Origin: Chloranthus sessilifolius
Taxonomy: Eukaryota > Streptophyta > Magnoliopsida > Chloranthales > Chloranthaceae
Length of the DNA: 64,000 bases
NCBI GenBank assembly: GCA_021018995.1
Contig: CM037584.1
Coordinates: 51,154,811-51,218,810 of the forward strand
Direction: 5' to 3'
In this document: piece by piece, positions 33,131 through 45,680 of the stretch
Position numbering within the stretch: the stretch's first letter is position 1
How the letters are laid out: each line of letters begins with the position of its first letter
Translations under genes and position numbers: made by a program
The notes under the pieces: generated by a model
Databases searched by the model: none
Told to the model about the DNA's origin: nothing
Seen by the model: the letters and a program-made list of their open reading frames with translations, nothing else

Positions 33131-36068
33131 CAATTTTTAGAGTTTTTGTACTTTGTACTTATTTCATTTAATGAGTAATTTTTCTTTACATTTTTCATTT
33201 CACAATTATTGAGTATTTTTTTTTTGCTAGTTAATTTTTATTTGATGGGTAATGATAGGAGAGATGCAATCTTCTTTAGTCAGGTATCCTAGATGTTCTT
33301 TGAAACTCCAAGTTTGCCATTGTATATTTACTTACAACCACTGATTGAATTTTGGATGCGCATTATTTAGAGCCCTTAATCTGTGGAATTGACATTAGGT
33401 GAGTGATAGAGTTTAGAGCCCTTAATATGTGGAATTGATATTAGGTGAGTGTTATGGTGCTATAAAGGGATTAAAAGTTGGGCATGCCCAAAAAATTCAC
33501 AATGCGCCAAGATGAACTTTGGAATTAGGAGCCTTTGGCAGCACTTTGAGATGGGTATATATTTAGGAACCTGGAATATATATGGCAGGTAGGGGATGGT
33601 ATTAAAAATTTAATATAAACCCCAAACAAATGATTGATCACATGGATTTTGGGATAGACATAAATTTAGGAGCCCTCAATATATTTGGCACATATGGGCA
33701 CAATGATTGAGTTATCAATTTTGTACATCTATGCCATTTAAGGGCCATATGGTGACATAACCATCGTTTAGATTAAATTGAACCAACACTGCATAGAGAG
33801 ATTGTCTTTATTGTCTACCATGCTATCAAGAGTCTAAAAGCATCCAAAATGAACAGCTAAAACTAATTGGAACAATCACTTCTATAATTTACAGTTTAGA
33901 CTCTCAAGTATTAATGGATATGGTTAAACATCATTTGTAAGATCAATATATATAATAAAAAATGATAGGACCATGTGAATGATTTGTCACCATTAAAGTA
34001 TTGTTTAGTATTATATATGGCACGTAGTTCACATATGTGATCAATCCAAATATCTCGAGTGCTTTTTTATCCTTGGAATATGTATCAGTTAAAGTATCGC
34101 ACCTACAAGCGGATCCAAATCATTCAACCAGTGAATTTTAATGTCGGATGGAAGAAATAATAAAAACATTTGGTATCATAGTATATAGATTGTATGCTTT
34201 TCTAATATTAATGATGCTCATCTATTTTCGTTTTGATAACTTAGGATATCTCAAGCTTACTCTTGGACTATTCCCTAAGGATGCCCGGCCCTCGCCCCCA
34301 CCATGGTATGAGTATTTCACAGATTACACACCTTATTGGGCATCCTGTTATCGCAAAAGAGGAGTCGCTACCACTCGAACCAATGTCACATAGTAATATT
34401 AAGAGTCCTTTGAAGAAAATCATACGAGGCATCATGTTCATCCTTAATCTTTGATGAAAGTGATCATGCAACTATAAGTAGAGATTCAACCCTAAGATGA
34501 CATGAAAAACTAATCACTGCCATGTGTTTAAATGGCTACAGGTATGAAAAATAGTCCGATGAAATAAATATACACACTCGCATCATAGTTGTCTAATTGC
34601 ATTTTTTTTTTATGCACCCATGGAATTAATACATTCTTGATGATGGAAAGTGCACCATATGAGATCACGTGTCATCAAAATGGCGTCACGTGTATAGAAG
34701 CAATGATAAACATGGATTGCCCTATAATCATATCGCCTTTACCTCGAATGGGTGATCAGTCACTGTCATGTGTTTAAATGGCTACAAGTATGAAAAATAG
34801 CCTGATGAAAGAAATATACGCACTCGCATCTTAGTTGTTGCATATATTTTTTTAATGCACCCATGGAATGAATATATTCTTGATGATGGCAAGTGCACAA
34901 CATGAGATCATGTGTCATCAAAATGGTGTCACTTGCATAGAAGCAATGATAGACATGGATTTCCCGACAATCATATCGCCTTTACCCCGATTGGGTGATC
35001 AATCATCTGCTATACTTATGAATAATGAATTGGCCTTTGACCCAAGTATCAAACCAGAAGCTGATCCCAGAACCATTTCCCAGTGCATATATATTATTCT
35101 CCTTCACTTTATCTCTACCTATCATTAGTCCTTCCCAACTCCAAGATGAATCATTTAAAATAAAGCAGTTCTAAATGTCTAGATCCTCAATATATTTGGC
35201 CTTAACCCAATGAGCTCATAGAGAATCTCCCTGTGCTTCATGACTCTAGGACTAGATTCATATGCTTTAGTTCAGATTTTTTTGAATTGATCGTAGAAAA
35301 TAATCATAGCTATTTATATATTTATGGTTTACTTACAGACGGTCTCATTTCCTAAAACACTGCATATACTAAAAAAATTTAGTATAATTTAACCAATATA
35401 TTTTATACACTTTTTATATCTTGAACTTTATTTATAATTATTTTTGGCTTAATCAATTTTTAATGTTTAGGATATGCCTTTTCTAGCATTTCTATCGAGT
35501 CACTTCAGTTGTAAGGTTATTATTATTATTATTATTATTACATATCAAAACCCATAACTACCCTTGAGAATGATCTTTAAAAGATCTTAAGACATACATT
35601 ATTTTTTTCCTTTCAAACTTTTTTTCATGCTTACTCGATGGACTATTTAACCATAAATGATTAATTATAAAGTAAAATAGTTGCATTGAAGTTATATTGT
35701 AGAAACAAACTTATATCATATTATTCAATTTTCTATTGAATATCATTGTGATTAAGTGCATGTTCCTTGATGGTTAGGAACTACGCTGCGAAGGAAAATG
35801 ATAGGTAGGAAACAAGTATATCATTTCAGATCTATACGATTGGCAGCTAGGATGACCCAAAGTGAGGATTCAATTTTTGTACCACCACCTCCTTATAAAA
35901 GGAAAAGACACTGCAATTGAATGAATGCTCGAGAGTATCGAACTCTCTTTAAACCTGAATCATCACTATTGGTGTCTATCATGGATTTAAATATGAAAAA
36001 GAAACCAAAAATCTTTCAAGAATGTGATTGGAGTTCTTCAAAATTCGCATTTTCGAGGAATTGGCAGG
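33131..36068. other. Unassigned region with two local tandem duplications
   Basis: A ~47-bp segment (agagcccttaat...taggtgagtg) is duplicated at 33,370-33,460. A 246-bp unit is duplicated at about 34,511-35,010 (own entry). An (ATT)n run lies at 35,518-35,541. Around 34,260-34,400 an open stretch reads SLRMPGPRPHHGMSIS in one frame; I do not recognise it. No complete gene can be supported. Confidence 0.5.
34511..35010 (+). repeat. 246-bp tandem duplication with a shared open frame
   Basis: tgtttaaatggctaca occurs at 34,525 and 34,771, exactly 246 bp apart, and similarity continues through the unit. One frame is open in both copies: CHQNGVTCIEAMINMDCP in the first and CHQNGVTCIEAMIDMDFP in the second, continuing to PRLGDQSSAILMNNELAFDP in the second. 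This could be a duplicated exon or chance. I cannot name the protein. Confidence 0.6.
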
Positions 36069-37628
36069 CATGGATCAAAATCTCGGCCGAAATTTTAAAA
36101 TTTCGGCCGAGTCGTCTCGGTTTCGGCCTGAACCGAAACGATCAAATGCTATTTATCGGCCCCCCTCCGGAAAAATCATATTATCGGCAAAATTTTGAAA
36201 TTATCGGGAAATTATCGTCCGATAATTTAGAAAATCAATGTATCGGCCGGTAATTTGAAATTATCGGCCGATAATTTCAAACAGATAATTTCAAATTACC
36301 GGCCGAGATCACACATTGGAGATTGGGATTTGTTTAATAGGGTTTAAACCCTTTTTTTACATAAAATCCCCAAATTTTTTTCCTATATTTCTTCTTCTTC
36401 CCTCCTCTATTTTTTCCCTCCTTTTTTCTCTTGTTTACTTCTTTAATCTCAAAAAAATAAAAAATAAATGCAAGAGAACTGGAGAAGAAAAAGAATAAGA
36501 AAGGAAAAAAAAAAAAAAGGAAGGGGGAGGAGCTACCTAGCAGGCCGCAGGTGCCCTCTCCCGAAATCACTTTTTTTTTTCCCTCCCTTTCTTTCTTCTT
36601 CTTCTTCTTCTTCTTCTCCTTCTCCTTCTCCTTCTTTCTCCTCCTCCTCTGTTTCATTGTTTCCTGAGAAAAAGTTGCAATAGAGTTTGCTTTTAATAAG
36701 TTTATCCTTTTAACAAACAGGTATCATTACTTGCAGATGCTTTTTAAGTGATTGCACTGATATTTTAGGGGGACGGGAGCCATTACTTGCACTTGTTTTT
36801 TAAGTGATTGCACCCAAATTAAAAAAATGAGTCTGTATTTTAGGGCTATGTGCCATGTGAAAACACAATTTGGACCGTCTGATTTAAAGTTCATGATCTA
36901 TAGATCCTTAATAGACAAGATCGGCATGAAATATTATCTTCATCGTGTGATTAAAGATAGTCAAAGACTATTATTTGATATAATGATTGACGACAATAGA
37001 CCATATGATAAATATCGTGTTTTGCTCCAATCTTATCCAGTAAGGATCTATAGATCATGAACTTTAAATCAGACGACCTAGATTGTATTTTCACATGTCA
37101 CATGTCCCTAAAGGGAGTCATTACTTGCACACACTTTTTAAGTAATGACTCCCTTAATAAAATAAGAGGGAGCCATTACTTAAAAACCCATAGATTGCTT
37201 TGAGTTCACCCACATTAAGCCCATTGACTACTTTGAATCCAACGATGCAAGTCGTTTTCCATCCCAATCTTTCACACGATGCATCTTGATTTCATGCTCT
37301 TATCATCTACCGTCAATTTTTATTTCACATGATTTTTATTTCGCGAATAACTTCTAGGATTTATTCAACGTAGAATCAAAATCTAATTGTTTGATATGTT
37401 TTGTATGAACTCAACATCCATTGTGTGATCAAAAATTAACTTCACTAGTGTAAATATGTGTTATAACAATGTTAAATAGTTTTAAAAATTCAATAAAATA
37501 AAGTTCGGCAATGTTTGGTGAAGTTCGAAATATATTTTCAAAAAAATCCAAAATTTACCGAAATTTTAACCAATTTACGATTCGAGTCATAAACAAAATC
37601 GAAACCAAAACCGAGATTTTGATACTTG
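36069..37628. mobile_element. hAT element, TTTCGG/TATCGG-word family, 1,560 bp
   Basis: Perfect 8-bp target duplication TTGGCAGG (36,061-36,068 and 37,629-37,636). Ends CATGGATCAAAATCTCGG and, inward from the right, CAAGTATCAAAATCTCGG. The left subterminal region first repeats ATTTCGGCCGA, then switches to TATCGGCCGATAATTT (36,150-36,300). Then comes a leader-like taaaccctttttttac and C/T-rich stretch with (CTT)n (36,595-36,650). A nested inverted-repeat element follows. No transposase frame was found. Confidence 0.88.
36838..37113. mobile_element. Nested MITE with ~75-bp inverted repeats
   Basis: ttagggctatgtgccatgtg on the left is mirrored by the complement of cacatgtcacatgtccctaa on the right, and the match continues through gtctgatttaaagttcatga and tctatagatcctta. 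Outside both arms, gggagccattacttgcac and gggagtcattacttgcac also recur, so it may sit in a second repeat. Target duplication not resolved. Confidence 0.65.
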
Positions 37629-37855
37629 TTGGCAGGTGGGTCATCTTCTAAGGATCAGGATAAGGAGGGAACACATCCCAAGAAGAAGTTAGGGATAATA
37701 TTGAAATAGTGCGCGATAAAGTGGAAGAAAATTATACAAAAAATGTTGGCTTTACGAGCCGAAGGGTGTATTGATCATAGGAAGTACATGTAGGTTCTTT
37801 AGGTGAATAGTGAGGGGATAGTTTACTAACATGTATTTAGTAGAAAATTTTAGGT

Positions 37856-38797
37856 GAGTAGTAATGCTTTGGGCGCCTAACTTAGCCATTTTCAGTTATT
37901 CTTAGCTTTCCCTTTCATTCTTCAAGCATTATTCTTTCATTACTTAGCTTTAGATTCTAAATTAATTTAATTTCTACACTTGAAGAAGGATTATACCGAC
38001 TACATTAAAGCTTATGTGAATTTGTTGAAAGCATTTGTACGATATTTTAATGTTACTTTCAATTCGCATTTTACTTCAATCATGTGTGGCTAAATCTCTT
38101 TGAGGGTTGAGATCTAATAAATTTCATCCTAAGTTTCATTTATTTATTATAGATCTGTAATTGGAGTTTAATGTTTGGTGTTTTTTTATTTTATCGCTTA
38201 CTTGTTCTTGCCGATCTACGTAAATTCTGATCACCATCATGAGATATGAGATTTAGTCATGCTCTTCTCATGATCTCAAATCTGTAATCTTAAATTTACA
38301 TTGTATTCATTTTTGCAAAAATTAGAGACATTTATTTATCGTGATTAAAGATCTCTTTAATACGGTAAATGTTGTCTCTTTTCTTTCACGATTTTGGAAG
38401 AATAAAATTCTTATTTTATTTCATAGTTTTAATGATTGATCTTCCATGAACTATGGATTGACTTTGGTGTTCATGCGTTGTGCGTCTTTTTATTTCCAAA
38501 AAATTAAATCTATGATTGTAAATGGTAAATTGAGGCTGGGACGATTTAGCATCCTAATCTTTTTTTTTTATTCTTAATTTAATTCCATTTTAGTGCTTAG
38601 TCTTTATCTTTCATCATATTCTCATAAATTCATAAACCAGTTCAATATTGTGCTAAATTTGTAGTCTTTCCTATCGTCAATTGCTATTTCTTCTCTATAA
38701 TTCTCTCGTCAATCTTCGTGAAAACGATATCATACTCTACACCCATTAACTACAATCCAATTCGTGCACTTGCGAGTAAAACATTGAAAATATCACA
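37856..38797 (+). mobile_element. Tat/Athila-type LTR remnant, 5'-truncated
   Basis: Collinear with the LTR at 43,500-44,090 and 46,850-47,143: shared blocks include cacttgaagaaggattataccg, caatcatgtgtggcta, gagatctaataaatttcatc, tttagcatcctaatc, caatcttcgtgaaaacgat and gtgcacttgcgagtaaaaca. The right end is near tatcaca (38,797). No primer site follows, so it is a solo or 3' LTR fragment. It shows what the interrupted copy at 43-47 kb looked like before its insertion. Confidence 0.7.
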
Positions 38798-38815
38798 ACA
38801 CCGCTCTTTTAGAGG

Positions 38816-39136
38816 GAAAAATCGTTGACTACCATGAATCAGATGATGAATATAATTTTTTATCCCAATCTTCCAGACAATAGATCTTGAGATCATGGTG
38901 CACCTATCAGACGATCAATTTTTTATTCCATATGTTACAAATCCCTAAAAATGTCCCTACAATCACGTTTGAGGATGATGTCTGTCATATGATTGAAGAG
39001 TCATTTTTTGGGGATCTGTGACACGTGAAATAAAAAATTGACCATCTGATAGGTGCGCCATGATCTCAAGATTGAGGTGAAACACGATCTCCATCATTTG
39101 ATCCAAAGCAATCAACGATTTTTAAGGAGTCTGGGA
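38816..39136. mobile_element. MITE with ~130-bp inverted repeats
   Basis: The left arm (aaaaatcgttgactaccatg, then atcttgagatcatggtgcac, cagacgatcaattttttatt) is mirrored by the right arm down to a short centre near 38,950-39,008. Long arms and an almost fold-back shape suggest a Mutator-type MITE, but target duplications were not identified. Confidence 0.68.
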
Positions 39137-40300
39137 TGTGGGCTTTTAGCAAAGGTACCGTTTGATATATTATCAACACCACAAGAAAAAATACTCTCCA
39201 CTCCATCAAGAACCTGTGAAATGTCAAAATCATGAATCATAAGCAGATGAAAAGGTAGCTATAAACAAGGAAAGCAAACATTGGAAGATGACACAGAATT
39301 TCTTTCTAAAATAATTGTTAACTAAACCAACTTCATAGAATTGGGCAATAAAGAGAACAACTAATTTTGGACTAATTGACACCCCCTGGTTTAAGTTGAA
39401 GCCTGTGAAACAACACCACTGGACATTTGGTCATTCAATTGCTTGGCAAGGGCAATAGTCAGGTCCAACCAGTTGAAGGCCATCTGGGCTTACTTATGCA
39501 GCTACCACTTTCATCCCTTGACATGAAAGTGTTACAAAATCCCTTTAAACCCAACAAGGGTTCTAAAAAGTGGAAGGACCTAACCATTGCTCTCTTTACA
39601 ACTCTTTTAAAAGAAAATAAAAAATAATTATGGCATAAATCATAGAAAACCAATACAATAGCAAACAGAAACTACTATGCAGGCAGAATTCTGCTGCTCC
39701 ATGAATACCAAGGGCCAGACTAGATATCTGCTTCTGAAGGTTTCTTGTTTGGATAAAGGTGAGCTAGCTAATTCAGCAAATTAATTAGTTGATGCCCATT
39801 AAAAAATTTCAATGACATGCAACCATATATTTATGCTGCCACATGCTCGAATCGAGACCTAAATCTAGGAAAATAGCAGGACAAAATATAAAATGTAGTA
39901 TTATAGAGGATAAATAAAATAATAGTGTGCTTTCAAATGATTGAAAAAATAAACAAAGGAATCATGTCCTTGTTGACATTTTGACCTCCAGGCCTACCAC
40001 TTGTTTCAAAACTGACAATCACATGAAATGCAGGTAAAACAGGTTTATACTCAATCAAACCCATACCGTGTTATTGAACTAGTAAAAAAAAAACAATAGA
40101 AGCTGCCATATGGACATCATTACAAACCAGAATTAAAACAAAAGTGAAATATTGAAAACTGCTTTTTATAAGCAATGAAATCAATTCCCGAGCAGGTTTC
40201 CTGAGAAATGATCCCCCCAATATGCTGCCTGAAATTGATACCAAGTTTTAGGATCTAATAAAAACCTAAAGAAATCTTGCCTTATGAGTACTTAAAGAAC
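39137..40300. other. Intergenic or intronic DNA, no gene assigned
   Basis: Several short frames occur (for example 39,427-39,627 on plus), none recognisable. It may be intron of the MOR1-like fragment to the right. Confidence 0.4.
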
Positions 40301-40790
40301 TTGAATCTGCTCAGGTTGTGGCTCCTCAAATTTAAATCTGCGTATGATCATTCTCTCTCTATCATCCTATACAAATACCAAGCAATTTATCAAAAGTCCA
40401 AAGCTCTAAAAACAATGGTCCCAAAAATATCCTGCAATAATAGATACCTTGGAGAGCCACATCAGGTTTCAGTAGTTCTAGAACCAAAGCTAAAGCTGGT
40501 CTACCCAGATTCTTAAGATTGTTGGTTGGTTACCTACAACTGAAGATCACCAAAAGTAAAGTTTATTTTCTAAATTTACTTCTCAATGAATAAGATAAGC
40601 AAAAGCTTTTACAAGGGCTCAACGACAAACTCGCAAAATTTCACCAATGGAAGCTTCTGCTGCTTTGCGAACCTCAGATGACTTGTCCTAGAAAAAAGAA
40701 GATGCAGCTGGTTCAAATAGGTGTAAAGCATCAGATGAGTCACTTAATCTAGAAAGATGTTTCGATAACTCAAGGAATGAGAATACAGAT
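40301..40790 (-). pseudogene. MOR1: MOR1/XMAP215-type TOG-domain gene fragment (three exon-like pieces)
   Basis: On the minus strand, 40,790-40,625 reads LSKHLSRLSDSSDALHLFEP then, after an in-frame TAG, DKSSEVRKAAEASIGEILRV. Piece two, 40,520-40,448, reads NLKNLGRPALALVLELLKPD to a CAAG/GTATCT donor. Piece three, 40,366-40,301, reads DDRERMIIRRFKFEEPQPEQ after acceptor TTTGTATAG. These follow the order of one TOG/HEAT module and the linker after it in plant MOR1/GEM1, a microtubule-organising protein. The GQE that should follow ILRVC is absent, piece two has a stop upstream, and the third donor is GTTCTT, so I read it as a decayed fragment. A functional gene with very long introns is less likely. 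No other exon of this ~2,000-residue protein was found in the window. Confidence 0.6.
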
Positions 40791-42248
40791 CTGACTTTGA
40801 ATTATACCCCTTGTTGGCCACTCGCAAAGATTTATCCCTATTCCCTACTGACTGGTATGTGTGATGTGCGGGTGTTGCAGGTACCCACAGACTTAGTAGG
40901 GTGCTCTAAGAGACTGAGTACCCCTTTCTTTAAAAAAAAATGATTGAGAATACAATATAAATTTTTTGCACAATTGCTGAACTTCAAAGAAAAACGAAGG
41001 CATTAAGCCACCTAATGTGCAGTAATAGAAGATACAACAATATTCTGCAGACCTATAATTCTTGCTTCCGAAAAAAGCATATAGAGTACAGAATACAATG
41101 TACCTCAACCTGATTTATACCTCTGGTCGCAAGAGCGGCAAGCAAGTTTTTAATAACTGGAAATTTCTTAACTATCATGTTTGGTACTTTGTAGGTTTTA
41201 GTAGTAGAAACCCTGAAAGACAAAAAACCCAAAAGCATGATACCTCCAATGTCGTGCACACGTCCCTTCTCTACAAAAAAGAGATTTCTTTTATAGCCTG
41301 TCCGTTTGCTATCTATATTCCTGTTCTTTAGTGCAGGTTTCCTCCCCTTGTTGAGGTGAGTTCATCAGATTCCTCCTGTCATGACATGAGGAATCGACTT
41401 CCAAGTCGATTACTCCTATGCTCCTAGAAGATCTTCTGGTCCTGCTCCAACCACCTTTGCTTCTGTCCCTTTTGCTTCATCAACTTAAGCTACTGATGCT
41501 GGCGATCACGAAGGAACAGATCTGGACCTGGAGCTACTCATGTTGATGATGGTTAGGATGCAAGGAAAGAAGGTGCTGCTTATATAGCCACCTATGGCTC
41601 TGGTACCTATATTTATTTGACCTATGCTACCCTTGGGTTGACGATATGATCAAAACTGATCATTATTTAGCCATCATTCGTATCATTTCAGCAACTAAAC
41701 CTTTTTTATTTTGGATATCATAGTAACTTTGACTTAAAACATAGGAACAGCGTAGATAAGTTTGAAGATTTGTTAAGCAAGCCTTTAATATGGTATTTAT
41801 CTTCAGCAGTTACTCCCTTCATTTATGATGCAACTTTAAAGAAGGGAGGAGTATAAGCTCAAAGTTGAATCTGATAAATGACAAGAACATAAGAGCATGA
41901 GATAGTGTTGCTTCCCAATTAATGTATGATTCAAGAGACAAAGGCACAATGTACTAAATTAGACAGAACTTCAACAAACTAGAAGGTTCAGAAAACTAAG
42001 TTATACTCTTGCATTGAAATGAAGTGAAGTAGTCATGTCCTGCTGTGTTTGAATTTCAGCTATAGCCATTGGTAGTTTGGTTCATCTTAACTTTAACATT
42101 TTTAATCTTTTTCAATACCAATCTCTTTAACTAGCGTAGAAATATGCAATTTGCTCCTTAAAATTAGTGTTCACAAATTCAAGTGGTGGTTCCACGGTTG
42201 AAGCAATCAGTAGATCAACTCAACAGGAGCCACTTGTTGTAGAGAAGC
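40791..42248. other. Unassigned DNA
   Basis: A plus-strand frame near 41,408-41,495 reads DYSYAPRRSSGPAPTTFASV and continues with one stop into ATDAGDHEGTDLD. This looks more like old coding sequence than noise, but I cannot name it. On minus, 41,053-41,150 reads KKFPVIKNLLAALATRG followed by a possible GTACAT donor. Neither is supported well enough to call. Confidence 0.35.
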
Positions 42249-43077
42249 TGACGCGGGACAACGACCCTAAAACACGTGAATGCCCATAATATGCTAATTT
42301 GCCGAAATTAAACTAATTAATTAAGCAATAAAACCCAGATTAAAGCGATACCTTAGAGTTTCGTGGATTTCCGCTTAGGTGACCATGCTTGGTTCGCTTA
42401 GGATCCAATCCGGCGCGTGAGATCCGTTAAGATTTGCGAAAGGTGCAATCTTAGAGATAGAACTCTAGCATCCTCTAGGTCAGGGCGTTTGATCGTGGCT
42501 CAATATGGAATCACTAGATCCTCGCTAGGGCTTTTAAATTGAATCGATCAACGTCGCAAATCAGGTAATCTCAAGCCCAACAACGGTCATGGATCAACGA
42601 GCAAATATTAGAGTCGATCCACAAGGATGGGCATCAAGGTTGCTCTAGATCTAGGATTTTGAGATTTGAACAATCAAATAAAATGGAGAAAATGGATGCA
42701 AGAAATTAGCAAGGAAGTAGGAAGAGAGATAAAGAGAAGATCAAAGATAACATGGGCATCACACCCTTGACCTCACACCAAACCCACATGGAGAAGAAGA
42801 CTCACTCTCCATTAAAGCTCATCTCAAGCTCTCAATGCATTGCATTTTCATTAAAATCAACCAATTCCTTTTACAATGCATCATAATGACCTTATATAGT
42901 AGGTCACAAAAGAAGAAAACGTCAAAATAGGAAAAGTACAATCATACCCAAAGTAGAGACCTAGAAATGCGTGAAAAGTATAAGAAAGAGAAGAAAAAAG
43001 ACAAGATTAAAAGTACCCTTGCATCACTTGATTCGCTCGAGCGAGTTTGGTTCTCGCTTGAGCGAGAACTGAGGAGG
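42249..43077 (-). mobile_element. Chromovirus-type LTR, first part, with CTCGAGCGAG words
   Basis: Starts TGACGCGGGACAACGACCC and follows the same backbone as the LTR at 48,068 and 52,289: acgtgaatgc, ttgccgaaatt, gatccgttaa, agagatagaactctag, a minus-strand TATA (tactatataagg, ~42,895). At 43,033-43,075, where the other LTRs carry GACGTC-type words, this one carries gattcgctcgagcgag and ctcgcttgagcgagaa. It is interrupted by an inserted LTR at 43,078 and resumes near 47,310. Confidence 0.7.
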
Positions 43078-44407
43078 TGTGAAATATGATCATACTTCAC
43101 ACCCTAAAGCCTACATTTAGCCATCCGATGAAGGCTAGCAGACAAATTTGTGAGGTTTTAAGTGTTTCAGGAAAATCTGGCCATTGGATGCATTTGGAAG
43201 CATAGAAAGGCATAAAAACAACCAACGCCAGAACATTGGACCAAAGGAGCTATCAGGCCCGGATATTCATGAAATTTCGATGGATTGACCATACCTCTTG
43301 ATCGATCGAGTGCATGTTCATAAGAGATATGCACATAATTTCGCTCATTGTTTTGTAAGAAATCAATCGATTGACCAACTAATTCGATCGATCGGATTTC
43401 GAATACTAAGAAGCGAGAGATTTTAAGGCTAAAATCGATCGATCAACGGTCATCGATCGATTAATTTTGAATTTCCAAACTGAGACCCTATTTAAGCAAA
43501 CTCGAAAATTAGTTTTAGGGGTATTCGCTTTTATCTTTCCTAGCATTTTTAGTTTTCTTTTCAGCTTTTCGTTTCCTTCTTCAAGCACTGTTCTTCCATT
43601 TTCTTAGGTCTAGATTTTAGATTGGTTTAATTTCGGCATTTGAAGAAGGATTGTAACGGCTGGATTAAAGCTTTTGTTGATTTTGTGGAGCATTTACACA
43701 ATATTTTAATGTTGTTTTCAGTTTCTATCTTTGTTATGTTGTTTAATTCAATCATGTATGGCTAGATCTTTCTTTGGGGGTTGGGATCTAACGAATCCCA
43801 TCCTAGGTTATTATTAATTAATTATAGATCTATGGTTGAAATTAATGTTTGATGCTACTCTTGATTCTAACATTTATTTGTTCTTACCGATCTCTGTAAA
43901 AACCGATCACCATTCTAAGATATGGGATTTAGTCATATTCTTCCCATGATCTCGGATTTGTGATTCGGAGTTTACACCAGGTTCTCTATTGTTAACATTT
44001 GTGGCATTTATTTATTGTCATTAGAATTAAATTTCTTTTACGGTGAATGTTTTGCCCATTTCTTTTGCGGTTTTGGAAAAACAAGTCTTGTTTATGTGTC
44101 TAGCATCTCTTGAATTCCGACCAGTTCGATCTATAATTGTGTAAACAACAAATTTGCATAGAATATGAATCTAACACAAATTAATCATAATAAATTTCCC
44201 CTTGTTAGGAGAGGGTTTTATTGAAAATTGCGGACTTTACACTTCCGGTTATCGCAATCGATTCCCTGTTAATTACATCAAAATTGAATACTTCTGATTA
44301 AAAACTACTAAATAAAATTAATATAATTACATCTCTGAAATAAACAAACTAAATTTTAAGTCTTGGTTTTCTTCGACATCTTCAATCCGTCACGAGATAG
44401 ATGCATA

Positions 44408-44595
44408 CATGGGTTAAATCTCATAAAAACGATACGTATCGTCCAGCCCCAAAACCGATACGTATCAGACGATACATTCCAATGTATCGTCCGAAATTTT
44501 GAATTTTTGTATGAGAGGCACTGATACGGTACCTTGAATGTACCGTATTAGTGAGGTCTAAAACCGATACGTATCGGATGATATTTTGACCCATG
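44408..44595. mobile_element. hAT MITE, GATACGTATC-word family, 188 bp
   Basis: Perfect 8-bp target duplication GATGCATA (44,400-44,407 and 44,596-44,603). Ends CATGGGTTAAATCTCAT and, inward from the right, CATGGGTCAAAATATCAT. The body is built from GATACGTATC, GATACATT and complements. Confidence 0.88.
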
Positions 44596-44889
44596 GATGC
44601 ATAGTATGTTGTCTTCATTGGAGATTTGAGAAATATGAAATAGGGAACAACGGATGGGAATACCCGTCCTCCAAAAGTCGGTTCCATCTGATCGACAAGC
44701 ACGAATCATTACTGGAGCAAGAACCTCGTGGACGAACCTTAAAACGAATTCTTATTTTCTGGTCTCAAAGATGAATTCGAATACCAAATTCATTCTTCTG
44801 ATAACTAGTTATTAGAGGAGTTATCACTTTCAGTGATAGAGTATTTAATCATGAGTTAAATATCACCAAATTCCTTAGAATTTGGCAAT

Positions 44890-45680
44890 CATAGATGGCA
44901 TCTTAGTAATGATTTTACCGTTGGATTTGACCAATGTCCTAAGATTTAGTCCATATATGATGAATTTACCGTCAGATCTTGTTACGACCCCGTTATATGA
45001 TTATTTGACCGAAGTCAACGAATCCACCAATAGATTTGACCAAAACTACAATATCTGGTCAATATGTAATAAATCTACCGTTGGATCTCATTACGATCTC
45101 GTATTATGATTGTTTGACCAAAAGTCAACGAGTCCACCGTTGAATTTGACCAAAACTACAATATGTGGTCAAATGTAATAAATCTACCATTGAATCTCGT
45201 TACACTCTCGTATTAAAATCGTTTGACCAAAAGTCAATAAATCCACTGTTAAATTTGACCAAAATCATAAGATCTGATAAATCCACCGTTGAATCTTTTT
45301 ACAATCTCATATAATGATCGTTTGGTCAAAAGTCAATGATTCTACCGTTAGATTTGACCAAAACTATAAGATCTGATCAACATGTAATAAATTCACCATT
45401 AGATTTCGTTATGATCACATATTATGATCATCTGACCAAAAGTCAACGAATCCACTGTTGGATTTGATCAAAACCACAAGATCTAGTCAATATATAATAA
45501 ATCCACCATTGGATTATGTTATGATCTCATATTATGACCGTTTGACCAAAAGTTAACGAATCCACCGTTATATTTGACTAAAACCACAAAATCTGGTCCA
45601 TATGTAATAAATTCATCGTTGAATCTTCTTACTATCGCATATTGTGAGCATTTGACCAAAAATCAAACGATCCGCTGTTA
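44890..45680. repeat. 109-110-bp tandem array, 7 units, with TTGACC/GGTCAA boxes
   Basis: tttgaccaaaagtcaacga (or close variants) begins at 45,004, 45,113, 45,222, 45,321, 45,431, 45,541 and 45,651. Intervals are 109, 109, 99, 110, 110 and 110. Each unit holds several TTGAC cores in both orientations, the motif bound by WRKY factors in plants (W-box core); whether any binding occurs is unknown. Confidence 0.88.

Noticed and set aside
36334-36683. Long lysine/glutamate-rich and serine-rich frames
   Set aside because: Translations of GA/CTT-rich low-complexity DNA inside the hAT element; open on both strands for that reason.
39427-39627. Plus-strand frame with SSLDMKVLQNP, superficially like the MOR1 C-terminus
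   Set aside because: Short and imperfect similarity, on the opposite strand to the MOR1-like exons, with no flanking agreement.
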